Shown here: piece after piece, positions 1 through 11,899 of the stretch | How the letters are laid out: each line of letters starts with the position of its first letter | Numbering within the stretch: the first letter of the stretch is position 1 | Assembly (NCBI GenBank): GCA_905397405.1 | Contig: CAJPVJ010000028.1 | Coordinates: 1-59,823 of the forward strand | Direction: 5' to 3' | Length of the DNA: 59,823 nucleotides | Source: Oppiella nova | Lineage: Eukaryota; Arthropoda; Arachnida; Sarcoptiformes; Oppiidae | Program-made: the position numbers and the translations under genes | The notes under the pieces: generated by a model | The model's input: only the letters and a program-made list of their open reading frames with translations | The model's database searches: none | What the model was told of the DNA's origin: nothing

Positions 1-36
<36 letters not shown>
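1..36 (+). repeat. (CT)18 microsatellite
   Basis: Runs to the left window edge, so it may be longer. Confidence 0.98.
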
Positions 37-37
<1 letters not shown>

Positions 38-2302
38 ATGCCTTTCCAGACTCAACATTCTCCTTGAAATTTATAGATATTTTGCGCCCCAAATGCTTGT
101 GTCGAGTGTTGAATAAGAATAAGACATTATATGCAAAATGGTTTGCCGTTTGCCGACAGTTTCAAAGCCAACAACAATAATGCGATAATAATTTAAATCA
201 CATTTTGCTGTTGAAGTAGTGCTCAATTATAAGTCATTTTTGCCAACACTGTAAAGACTGCCAATATGTTTGCTTCAATATTGCATTATCTGTAATGATT
301 GGGAAATAAGTTCATTAAACTTATGCCTCTATTCTCTTAAATAAATTAAGTTGTATTTATAGGAACACTAATCATGAGTTTAGTGAGAGTTAGTGAATAT
401 TTTTGGATACATAAACCACTGGCCCTTCAATTGATGACCCAATCCTTTTATAAGTCTAAAATATAGCGTTATATTTCATTCTTAAAATATTTTCTAAATC
501 CTTCACTTAATTTAGTAATTTATATTATTTTTCTTTATTTGTCAAAAATGTTAACAAATTTCATTCATTTATTTTTTGCAATACTTAAACTATTTTTATA
601 ATTTGCATATTTAACTTATCTTGCTTTTTACACTTCTGTCGGTTGTTTTTATTGAATAAATATTAAAACAGTAAATATTAATAATGATATTCATAACACT
701 CTTTAATGCAAAGAGTTTTCACAATAAATTCATTCCCAAAAAAATAAAATAAACGCAAAGACTGTTTAAATGTAATTCAATGTAAACTCAATTTAGCACA
801 AAAAACTAATGCCATTAAATTCTCATCAAAATATCATTAATGGTCGTGAATTAGCCTATAGATCACATTAAATGCAATGATGTAAACGGTGGGCGCAATG
901 ATGGGTAGCAATACTTCTCGTCCAATGAAGTAATTCTCAAATAAAAACTATTTTTAATCGTATGATAGAAATAGTTATTAATTATTTATGAGTATTTTTG
1001 TGTGTGTTCAATTTATAGTGTATTTCTTTAGTGAAATACAAATTTCGTTAGACTTTTATTATTGCATTCAATCAATAAAGTTCTTGAGGGGAAGGTATGC
1101 CTCGTATCATCAGAATTATGAGAAAATGGTTATATTTTTTATATTCGCTTAATTCATACAATAATAAGAAGTCAATGAGCTTTAACTCATAATTATAATA
1201 ATAGTTAGGAGACTATCAAATGATAGCACTTTTGACCTTTAAATATATAATAATAAAACGCTTTTTAAAAAGTTTTGTGTTTCAAATGTTTGGAAAAAGT
1301 CATATATAATATGAGTTTTGTTTTTAGAAGACTTTCCTTAATATGAGTGGTTTTTTCAATAATCAATGAGAACTGTAATGGTTCTTAAGGTTTGTATTAA
1401 AAGCCGATGGACTGCATGCGGAGAGTTAGCACTTGCCATCAGTAGCCGAAGCACACAATGAAGAGTAAAGGATCTCAGGTTTGCACGCAATTTGACGTTT
1501 AAAGTACTTACAAGTAAAGTGAGAAAAGGGCCTGAAATGTGCACTTTTAGGGAGGTCTTCACTATCAACATATCGTCAACAATCATACAATACTCCACTT
1601 ATATGTTACCATTTAGAGAGAGAGAGAGATTTGGTCAAGAGGATTCTTGTCAATAGTATTTGTAATTCAATGCTATTTTAAGAGATGTTATCGCATTTCA
1701 TACACGACTTTGAAGTCAAAACAAACCTTCTAATCGACTTTCTCTTTAAGTCAATATAAGAGAAATTACTTCTCATTATTTTTTATTTATGTCATCAATA
1801 TATTGATGTTTATTATATTACATTTATATAATCAATAAATTGTGTCAAATGTTAGGAAATTTATTGTTTTTAGATTTTATTATATTAATTGCAATCAGAA
1901 CTACAATATAAGTTAATCTAATAAATGGAGAAATAAAAGTAAGTTCTGAACATAAATATCAGTCATCAAGAAAAGCAAATATAAGAGAAAACGAAATATA
2001 GATTTTATTGATTTGTTTAACATTAATTGTCACAATAAATTAATTTTATTATACATACTTTTCGTAGAGTTTATACTGTATTTTATTTCCTATCACTATT
2101 GATATACCTTAGAGATGGAAAATTATTTTTCAATCATTGAGAAGTAGTTTTTTCATTGACTCTGAAACCATGGCTGATATAAACCTAATTTAGATCTATA
2201 TCTATGAGAGTCAGACATCAACTCTCGTCTCCGTTACAGCAATAATATAATCAGTATATCTGATGACAGTCTGTGAAGTATATATTTGTTCAAACTTTCA
2301 GA

Positions 2303-2327
2303 CTCTCTCTCTCTCTCTCTCTCTCTC
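2303..2327 (+). repeat. (CT)n microsatellite
   Basis: Uninterrupted CT dinucleotides. Confidence 0.97.
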
Positions 2328-3327
2328 GCAGAGGTCTGGTCTGAGACAAGCACTTAAGTATACCTGCAATGACTGTATGGAGTGGCCAATGAATGGTTGT
2401 CTCCAGTGATCACAAGTGCAAAGTAGGGTCTATTTGGGTGATGTGTGATGTGTTCCCAGACCTGTCATAGCAGTTGACACTTAATTATTTATGCAACGAA
2501 GTGAGGATCGTATTCATACTGTCAGCGCACATATGATGAGCGCCTATACCTCAGATGTTTGGACCAATTGTTAAGACAAAAAAGGAGAGGAAATGTAAAC
2601 ATAAGGGCCAATGATTTTGAGTGATTCCCTAATAAACAGTTGTGTTGCCTGGCTCACAATTATACGTCTATTTTGACTATTATTTCCAGTGATCTCTTGT
2701 CTGTCATGCAAACCATCCAAACCTTTAAATTATAGACTTCTCTCAAACGTGTATTTGATTTCTACTTTCTATTCATTAAGTTATTGCAATTTGATTTGAA
2801 AGCAATGCCTTTTCCCAAACCCATCGCTTTATAGGATTCAATGACTCAATCAATCGATGTTTGCTTTTGAATAATTTAATTATAATTATATTCTTATGAA
2901 AATAGATTAAAATATAATTAAAGCAATATTTTTATACTTTTACCAAAAGGTAACTGAGCACTCAGGATATTTGCACACTGAGGGGGTATTTTATATATTA
3001 TAATATAATATTGTATGGATTGTCTCATTTGCACAAAACTGGTTAAATGTTCACTCATTTAAAACATCATTTTTCAAACGATAGTCTATTGAAAGAAAAT
3101 TAGTGAAGGATTTCTAATAAAAAGTTAGTGAAAGGAGTTTTGGATTTTCATACGACTTTCGCACAACAAACCAATGAATGAGTTATTGATTTCGATGTTT
3201 GTTTCGATCGACTTTTTCTAGTTTTGTGACACATATGTTAGGTTGGCTTTCATTATTCAAATGCATTTTACAAATCAATGTATCATTTCTTTCTGTATCC
3301 ACAATATTACATTATAGCAGCCGGTTA

Positions 3328-3331
<4 letters not shown>

Positions 3332-3358
<27 letters not shown>
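3332..3358 (+). repeat. (TC)n microsatellite
   Basis: Uninterrupted TC dinucleotides. Confidence 0.97.
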
Positions 3359-3740
3359 TCCTGTGCGGAAATGGACATTACCTCCAGCCCTATATAATAG
3401 CCTACAAAACTCATAAAAATAGAATCCAGTTATAAATAGCGCTATTTTTTACTTTCAATTTCAGCAATCGTTTTATTTTAATGTTTTTGTTTTTGAATTT
3501 GTCATTTAAATCAATTTTTGGTCAATTATTCCTTGTTTTCTCTGTTATTGATTTGACATTAGAAGGAATCATGAAATGGGAATCAAAAACAAGTTATTAA
3601 ATTAAATGGATTAATAGATTTTGTTTATACATTTCTCGTGTGAACAAAGTATGAATTATGAGTTTTTAATAATATTTGAGAAATTAATAAATGAAAAGTA
3701 ATTATAAATTGCGATAATTAGTGATAAGATAAGAGACGAA

Positions 3741-4255
3741 ACATTTAAATGACAATACATTAAATGCATTCAATGGTTCAATAATGACAGGAAACAAGAT
3801 TTGGATAACAGTTGTATTATTTGCGGACAGGTATGTGGTTTAGAGTTAAACAAACTACAGTAGTCGTCTAACACTACTATCTTATAGTGAATCTAGAAAT
3901 TATATTTTGAAAAATGTTTTGTTTTGAAAAATTGAAACCAAAGTTATATACAATATATTTGGGATGAGAATAGAGTCAAAATAGATTTGTGTTTTAAATA
4001 AGTAAAAGAATAATCGTCACATATTTAATAATAACCGATAATAATGTATAAATGAAGCAAAGGTGGGTCTACTTTAAATGTATTGTCTTAATCCAAGATC
4101 TTATGGATCTTCAGTACTTTTGGGATATTTTTTTAAGATTTAAAAATTGAGAAAAGATTTTTTTATTAAAATAATGCTATACTTGTGTACAGTATATTCA
4201 ATCTATATTCTAACGTTCAGAATTTATTTTCCAAACAGTATTAATAAAAACTATT

Positions 4256-4294
<39 letters not shown>
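3741..4294 (+). repeat. 553-bp tandem duplication, copy 1
   Basis: Matches 4294-4851 at an offset of 553. About 518 bases of single-copy-like sequence with roughly 14 differences (about 2.7%), each copy ending in a (GA)n tract of about 36 bp. Confidence 0.95.
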
Positions 4295-4297
<3 letters not shown>

Positions 4298-4812
4298 TTA
4301 AATGACAATACATTAAATGCATTCAATGGTTCAATAATGACAGGAAACAAGATTTGGATAACAGTTGTATTATTTGCGGACAGGTATGTGGTTTAGAGTT
4401 AAACAAACTACAGTAGTCGTCCACACTACTATCTTATAGTGAATCTAGAAATTATATTTTGAAAAATGTTTTGTTTTGAAAAATTGAAACCAAAGTTATA
4501 TACAATATATTTGCGATGAGAATAGAGTCAAAAAAGATTTATGTTTTAAATAAGTAAAAGAATAATCATCACATATTTAATAATAACCGATAATAATGTA
4601 TAAATGAAGCAAAGGTGGGTCTACTTTAAATGTATTGTCTTAATCCAAGATCCTATGGATCTTCAGTACTCTTTTGGATATTTTTTTAAAGATTTAAAAA
4701 TTGAGAAAAGTTTTTTTTATTAAAATAATGCTATACTTGTGTACAGTATATTCAATCTATGTTCTAACGTTCAGAATTTATTTTTCAAACAGTATTAATA
4801 AAACTATTACCA

Positions 4813-4851
<39 letters not shown>
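4294..4851 (+). repeat. 553-bp tandem duplication, copy 2
   Basis: Second copy, directly adjoining the GA tract of copy 1 and ending in its own GA tract at 4816-4851. Confidence 0.95.
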
Positions 4852-4853
<2 letters not shown>

Positions 4854-5585
4854 AAAAGAAATAAATTTAATTTTAAACAAAAAAGTAATTGAAAAGAAAA
4901 TGTAATTAGTTTTACATTAGAAGTAAAATAATAAAACAAGTAAAATGAATAGTAATTGTGTTTCATATTCACAGAGTTTTTGTGAATAAATTGTGAGATC
5001 GGGTGGAGTTTGGGCTTTGTGTGGATGGCAACCAAAAAGCTGTATTCTTTAAGAATATGTTTGAATTGTTTGCTATAATTTATAAACGACTATATTTGAG
5101 CCAATTTGGTGACCACCCTCTCCATCCATACAATGTTGTGGAGCCCTGTGTTCAGTGCTATACTCTCTTGTCTCACACCAGATATGCAAACGCGATGTTT
5201 TCAAATCAGAAAAGCCCACATCAGTGCTCATTAGTCTTTAATCTAACAGTCCTTTGCGCACATGTAGTCCCAGTGTGTGTGCCGTATATTATATAGTAAA
5301 GTCTTATATAATAATAATGATTATTATTATAACAAAAATTATAATTTCGTAGAATTTTTCTCTCGTTGTTGAAAAGTACTGTAAATTATAAAACGGTCGT
5401 CACCTCACATACAGTACAGTACAGTACAGGTCTTCGTGCCGGTGCTCATCATCTCCATACTCCTTGTCTCTCCCGGATCAGCTCCACTGACTCTCAATGG
5501 AGTTGTTGTGGAGAGTTGTGGGACTCATACTAGTCATTAGTATTGCATATAAACTCATATTTTATATATTGTTTGACAATTGGGC

Positions 5586-5587
<2 letters not shown>

Positions 5588-5619
<32 letters not shown>
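5588..5619 (+). repeat. (AG)n microsatellite
   Basis: Uninterrupted AG dinucleotides. Confidence 0.97.
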
Positions 5620-5621
<2 letters not shown>

Positions 5622-5989
5622 CATAAACAAAAATCGTGTTTTGTCATAATAATAAATTTGATTCTAATTTAAGTCAATTAAAATAAATTTTTCATACATT
5701 TTTCTGGCTATTATTATTTAATCATTTACTTAATTAAATGATGTATTCTTTATGTAAAGAATTCTCTCAAAACATATGAGAGTTGTAATCACTTTTAAAT
5801 ATCTAAAAGACACGAATTCTTTAAACATTTTTTATTCACAAAGAATTTTGTTTAAATATTTGAAAATTATTTTTATTAGAAAATTAAAAAATTAGGTACA
5901 TATTTAGATAAATATGTTAATAATAATTTTCTAATATAAATGACTTCTTAAAGAGCAAATATTCAAAAATGTTCAGGTTTTTGACATAT

Positions 5990-6112
5990 GAGGAGAAAGA
6001 ATAAGAAAGGTACATTAAACTTTGCTTTGTACATTACTTTTTAAAAATAAAGTCAATTGAAAATAAAGTTAAATGTATACAAAAGAGATATTATTACATT
6101 ATGATTAAGAAA
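5990..6112 (+). repeat. Perfect inverted repeat, left arm (123 bp)
   Basis: Exact reverse complement of 6707-6829, with 594 bases between the arms. Starts GAGGAGAAAGAATAAG. No coding potential. Confidence 0.95.
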
Positions 6113-6580
6113 AGGAATTTATATAATGAGAATAAAAAGTTTTATCGAATTTAAAGTTAAGGAATTCTGTCATTTATATTACTTGTCTTATCACCAGTGT
6201 ATAAGATATTGTTTTACTAAAACTGAGGTTTAAATTAATAGTTTTCATTTGATTTTTATTACGATTTTGACCATTTTGTATGAAAAGTGATATTCAATTT
6301 TATATGAAACCCGATAGAAATATTTTTCAATTAAAATATATTGCTTATAAATTAATAAATCGAAACTTTCTCACATCAATCAATTAATAGCATTCTTATG
6401 GTGCAGTCCTTTGCTTAAAACCAGTGGTTATCATAATTTCAGATATTCTTAAATGATTAGTCATTTTTCTATTAACTTATTTTCTGATCATATCTTAAAT
6501 TAAAAGAAAAAATAATTTTATTTTCTTATTCTTTATTTTTTGAAACTAATGTGTGATGAGATGAACTGAAGGGCACTATT

Positions 6581-6582
<2 letters not shown>

Positions 6583-6618
<36 letters not shown>

Positions 6619-6629
6619 ACTCACTCACC
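6583..6629 (+). repeat. (TC)n then (ACTC)n compound microsatellite
   Basis: TC dinucleotides pass into CACT tetranucleotides; lies between the arms of the inverted repeat. Confidence 0.95.
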
Positions 6630-6706
6630 CTCTCATTTACTTTACTGTAAAACGAGTGTTATTTGGTCTTAAATGTGACTTTAAATTAGTAAAAAGTGGA
6701 TTATTA

Positions 6707-6826
6707 TTTCTTAATCATAATGTAATAATATCTCTTTTGTATACATTTAACTTTATTTTCAATTGACTTTATTTTTAAAAAGTAATGTACAAAGCAAAGT
6801 TTAATGTACCTTTCTTATTCTTTCTC

Positions 6827-6829
<3 letters not shown>
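6707..6829 (-). repeat. Perfect inverted repeat, right arm (123 bp)
   Basis: Exact reverse complement of 5990-6112; its outer end runs straight into a (CT)n tract. Confidence 0.95.
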
Positions 6830-6857
<28 letters not shown>

Positions 6858-6870
6858 ACTCACTCACTCA
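6827..6870 (+). repeat. (CT)n then (CTCA)n compound microsatellite
   Basis: Interrupted once; abuts the right arm of the inverted repeat. Confidence 0.95.
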
Positions 6871-8054
6871 TACACATATGGATGTTGACCTGTCTGTGCA
6901 GTTGTGATAAAATTAATATATGGTCTGTTAAAAAGAGAAAGAAAATATTGTATATTACTATTGCTTACAATCAGATAATATGAAAACCACTCTTAATTGA
7001 AAAGAACGCATCAATTGCTATGAAGTGACTGTTAGTTCACATTAAATGTAATCAATTTGATGGTCAAACATATGGAGAGATGTTATATTAGCTGTTAATT
7101 CTTATTAAACTCATCCAAAACCACTGCTTATATAAATCTGTACATAATTTTAGAAACTTATACTGTACTATCAAAAAAGAGTTCATTTTTCTTTATAATT
7201 CGTAACAAAAAATAATTTCTGAATTTTTAAATATTTCCCAACAAATAAATCTCTCTGTCATTGAGCTATCTCTTAGTTTTTATTATAATACCTTTAAAAC
7301 AAATTCAAATGTGTTTTTCATTTATGATATTATAATTTTAAATGCCTTTCATATGTTAATCGAGTTAATTGAGATTCAGTATTATAGAGAAATTCATGTA
7401 AGAAATTCTTGTTTTCCTCTCTATTTAGTAGTAAACCCTATGTTTTAATACATGCCTTTACTCATCGTTTGATGTATTTATTAACACAAAATTAAATAAT
7501 TTAATTATTGTTTATAACACACATTTGTCTTATATAAAAATTCTTAATTAAGTTTAGGTATATTTTTGTAAACGCTTTTCTTTATGTGTTTTTCAAATTA
7601 TTTGTCCGTAGTTTGGCTTAACTTAATATGTATATGTATTTGCACTTATGTGTAATAAACTATCACTCGAGCATAAAGTCTTAAAAAATTTTAATTTAAT
7701 ATTTAGACTAAATTATTAATATAATTCTCTTGTGTGTAAACTATTTTGTTTTGTTGTTGCCTTCGGGAGACACATACTGTATATAAAACAGTTTATCATT
7801 CGTTAGTATAGATTTTGTTCTCTGTTTTCCGCTCACTTTTGCCTTTTATTTTAATTATAAAAATTATATTATTATTCGGGTCCAGACTTTAGCATTTTTA
7901 GGCACAATCGTTGTGTTTAAACTTTTGACTTTTGGAAACAAATATTTTTTATTCGTTTCAATTTTTATTGTTTATCTCTTTGATGGGAAAGACTAAACCA
8001 ACTAAGCTTTCTGTACGGACAGACAATTTCTGACAAAACAGATAACTTCCGGAC

Positions 8055-8076
8055 CTCTCTCTCTCTCTCTCTCTCT
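8055..8076 (+). repeat. (CT)11 microsatellite
   Basis: Uninterrupted CT dinucleotides. Confidence 0.97.
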
Positions 8077-8737
8077 GCCTGAGCCACTAAACTGAGTCAT
8101 TAATTAAAGCTGTCAAACAAATATAATTACTTGAATTGTACGAAAGAAAAGGTAGAGAAAAATGGCTTTTTATACACTATTATACTGTAGATAAGGCAAC
8201 TAAAAAGTGTTTTAGTATTTCAAACCCATTTAACTCCTTAATTGATTGTGTCGTTTACACTACAAAACAGAAAAATATTTTTAAGTTCAATTGAATGAAT
8301 TGGTAGGATTTGCTAAGTTAGCAATGTTAACTGTGATACTGTACCACAAATACATTACAGTATATGTAACATTTAGAGGCAATGCACGCATTTGTTCATT
8401 GGTGGTGTTGATTCAAGTATTATAACTAATAAAATATATTGTAGAGAACCCATAGCCATAGCCCCACAAAATCGGTAGCGCATCCATTCCCATACAAATA
8501 CATAGGTATTGCATGTTATTTGTCTTACCAATCGCACAGATCTTCTTCATTAGCAATAAGTATTAAGTTTTACCACAAACTGCAAGAAAAGTCCTTATTT
8601 TTTGTTGGGATCCCTAAGGCCTGACAGGTAATCAAATGCTACTGTAATTTATTACCTTTTTCTAAGTCATTAGTCCGGTTCGGATCGCACTTTGTTGTTA
8701 TGATACTCTTCCACTCCATAGCATAGTAATATAGCTT

Positions 8738-8740
<3 letters not shown>

Positions 8741-8773
<33 letters not shown>
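8741..8773 (+). repeat. (CT)n microsatellite
   Basis: Uninterrupted CT dinucleotides. Confidence 0.97.
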
Positions 8774-8776
<3 letters not shown>

Positions 8777-9465
8777 GTGTATTAACTAGTATTTGATGAG
8801 AATTTTCTTCTCATAACTTATTTTTATTTTGAAAGCAATACTAGTTGTAACTGATATTAGCATTCAATCACTTGTTTTGATCGACTGAATCGCTTTTAAT
8901 TAAAGTAGTTATCAATTATTATTATACGAATAGATTTATCGTTTGATTAGTAAATTATAACACAAATAATTTATTCATAATTTTTAATAACTTATTAATA
9001 GATTTTTCAATACAATATTATGCATATTAGCAGAAAATGATTGATTGTTATTATACCAGTAATTCTACAATAATTATAATACAATAGACTGGAAATTTGT
9101 ACTAAAAATATAATTCATTTAATTCCTGTTTCTCAACAAAAATCAATATACAGTATTACAAAATTTTAATATTTTCTCTATTTATTTATTTTCATTATAA
9201 TTATAAGATTTAATGAATAGATTCTCTAAATTATAAACATTTATATCTTATGCATGACTAATAATAAACAACTATTTTCTACAAACTTTACATATTAAAA
9301 TTAATGTTTAAAATGTTTAAAAACTAATAATCTATTTGAAATAATTTTGTGGAATTTTAAAATTATGTTTAATAAGAAATGTATTTTATATTCACTTCTC
9401 TCAAGAGACGCCATAAAAAATTGTTTAATACTTTAAAAAGATATAAAATTATATAAAAATGAGTG

Positions 9466-9491
9466 GAGAGAGAGAGAGAGAGAGAGAGAGA
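9466..9491 (+). repeat. (GA)13 microsatellite
   Basis: Uninterrupted GA dinucleotides. Confidence 0.97.
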
Positions 9492-10015
9492 TCAGTTAAT
9501 TTTATTCATTAATCGATATTCTGTGTATTTATCGATCAAAAGGAAGTCTTAATTCAATCACTTATTTATAGCTTTTGATTAAAAAAGATTTTATTTTTAT
9601 TTGAAAACTTTAATTAAAAAGTTAAAGAAAATAATAATTTTATTTGAAATGAGCAAAAATGACTGATACAACAGCAATACAGTGTATACACAGCGGGTAA
9701 TCACTATTACGTCTACATTACCCTAGAGATTGACATTTGTCTTGAGAAACAATTTTCTGTTTTAGGATATGATTAGGCATTAGAGGAGAGAATATTTGTG
9801 TGTTCACTAGACTTATGGTAAAAATCAAAAACAATTTCTAAATAACATCTAATTTTGTAGTTGTAATTAATATCACAGACATTATCGTCAAAGAAATCTT
9901 AAAATTCATTTTCAATTTGAAGAAAGAGAAAAAAGTTAATTAATAGAAAAATATATATTCTTTTGATTTTATTTTTAAAGATATTTAAAATATTTGGTTT
10001 TGATGGCAGTGACGA

Positions 10016-10042
10016 CTCTCTCTCTCTCTCTCTCTCTCTCTC
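10016..10042 (+). repeat. (CT)n microsatellite
   Basis: Uninterrupted CT dinucleotides. Confidence 0.97.
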
Positions 10043-10989
10043 AGATTGACTTAAAACTAGCGATACAATGGTGATACAAAATTGGATTTTAAAGTCATTG
10101 CAATAAAAAATAATTATTTTTTCGTGTATATCCTGTAGTAATAAATATCGAAAAGAGAGCTAATAAAGCACTTTTGCAAAGAAAATATTGTAAAACTCTT
10201 TTATTATTTATGATTGTTATTAGTTTTTAGTTCAATGTTAGACTAATGCAAAGGGAAAGTAGAGTTGGCACTCATTTCCTATTTATTATTATCAATAATT
10301 ATTGTGTGAATTAGAGTCAAGTCTTGCATAATAGGGTATAATATAAAGAATTATTATTCTTATTGATTCGATGATATACTAAAAGAGCAGACTTTTTATC
10401 ATATTTTTAGTTTCACTTGACATGCATTTTAACATTATAGTGTTTTAACTTATAATTATAGTGTATATTCAAGAAGCAAAATTATGTTTACATTTATTTA
10501 TTTAATTCGAGAGAAAATAAAAGAGTTATTAAAATAGACATACAAAACATTATTAAATGTGTAAATAATAAAAACAATTTTCCAATGATAAATTTACTAT
10601 ATTTGGTTATTACCAATATTCAAAAATCTTTAATTTTATTATAAAACACATTTAACTAGCAAATATATATTTGAATAAATATTATTGTTTTAGTTAGGGT
10701 TGCATTGAATATATACTACCTAAACTTGAAATATACTGACACTATAAGGAAAGTAATGCAATAATAACATAGTATGGCATGAACTCCAATCTTAACTTCA
10801 ATATAATAATTATAGTGAAAGTTAAGTTCAAATTATATGAAAGACAATAACTTATATAATATCAACACTTATGACCGATAGGTGTAGTTATACTCTAAAA
10901 ATAACTATTTATTCCACTTTCCCTTTATCTAATATATTTAGCTATTAGAGCATAGGTAGGTTTCAATGGCCAGGTATGACAGCATATAA

Positions 10990-11250
10990 TAACTAAGCGT
11001 AGAATAGACTGCGAGAATGGCAGACACCGTGTGAGCACTGGCAGCACATTTGCATCACATCACTACAACTCCTGCTTCCGACCCCCGACTCTATGCCTTA
11101 CTATTGGTTGTGGGCATGGGATGGGAGGGTTGGGGGCGGACTGTTGTCGGATGAAATGTTGAGAGCATGTTTGGACGCTATAGACGGCTATTAAAATGAA
11201 AACGATTCCTGAATGGAAAGGGCCTCCAATTGCATAGACTCTACTCCTAT
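10990..11250 (+). promoter_or_regulatory. Possible promoter-proximal or 5' untranslated segment of spineless
   Basis: About 600-850 bases before the start codon, clearly richer in G+C than its surroundings. Contains a reverse CCAAT element (CTATTGGTTG at 11102-11111) and a G-rich run. Suggested by position and composition only. Confidence 0.25.
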
Positions 11251-11843
11251 TGCTATACCTATGAAGGGTTTCTCTGATTGAGTGCTTCTATCCATACACC
11301 GCAAGAATTGTCAACCAATTTCACATCCCTTTCCATTCATAGAGTTATTGATTTGCTGCCAATTATCACACATTAATGATTATTTTCTCTCTCATTCAAA
11401 ATGTGACCAAATTTTTCGTCATTTCGACTTATTTTATGTTTTGATTTTTGTTTTTATACGAAATATTTTTGTTGATTTTTACAACTAATGACTTGTTTGT
11501 TTGACATTTAATTTAATTGCGAACCATTATCATAAAAATGAAGACATTTTTGAGTGAAAACACTTGTATTTGCAAATGAAGTAATGCTAAGAATATGTGT
11601 TTTATTTCTAGTATCGCATCCATTATTATCTTCAATAACTGCAGCGTTTGAAGTAAAAGTCATGCAATAGATGTGATCATTGGCTACACATAAACATGAT
11701 ATGAGAATCGATTGTATATTTATTGCCACATATTTATCGACACAATAATCAAACCCTTCCATTGCTGTGCACAGCATAAGACGTGTCTCCCATACCATAC
11801 TCTACCATAAGGACGGCACCGGCATCTCATTCTCACCGCAATA

Positions 11844-11899
11844 ATGAATCATTTGGGGACTATGTATGCAACCAAACGAAGACGAAGAAATAGCAAAAG
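11844..11899 (+). CDS. ss: spineless coding exon 1 (start codon, nuclear localisation signal)
   Basis: Encodes [18 protein letters not shown] plus two bases of the next codon, followed by donor GTATGT. The [13 protein letters not shown] pattern is that of the fly Spineless N-terminus, which fixes the start codon. The two left-over bases AG join the first T of the next exon to make a serine, and the reading frame then continues through the bHLH exon. The exon is too short to appear as a long open frame and was found by motif. Confidence 0.93.

Larger units (their letters stand above)
1..11843. other. Upstream region of spineless, no coding sequence recognised
   Basis: Very AT-rich. Holds 13 GA/CT tracts, a 553-bp tandem duplication (3741-4851), a 123-bp perfect inverted repeat (5990-6829), and two stretches of more balanced composition (about 5110-5540 and 10990-11250). 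The open frames present are short, AT-driven or run through GA tracts. 5' noncoding exons of spineless may be here but cannot be placed. Confidence 0.7.

Noticed and set aside
4701-5035. Open frames with long RERERE or LSLSLS runs at several GA/CT tracts
   Set aside because: They are simply dinucleotide repeats read as codons; flanks have no coding character.
5990-6829. Terminal inverted repeats of a DNA transposon
   Set aside because: No transposase, no target-site duplication, and the arms end in microsatellite; an inverted duplication explains it as well.
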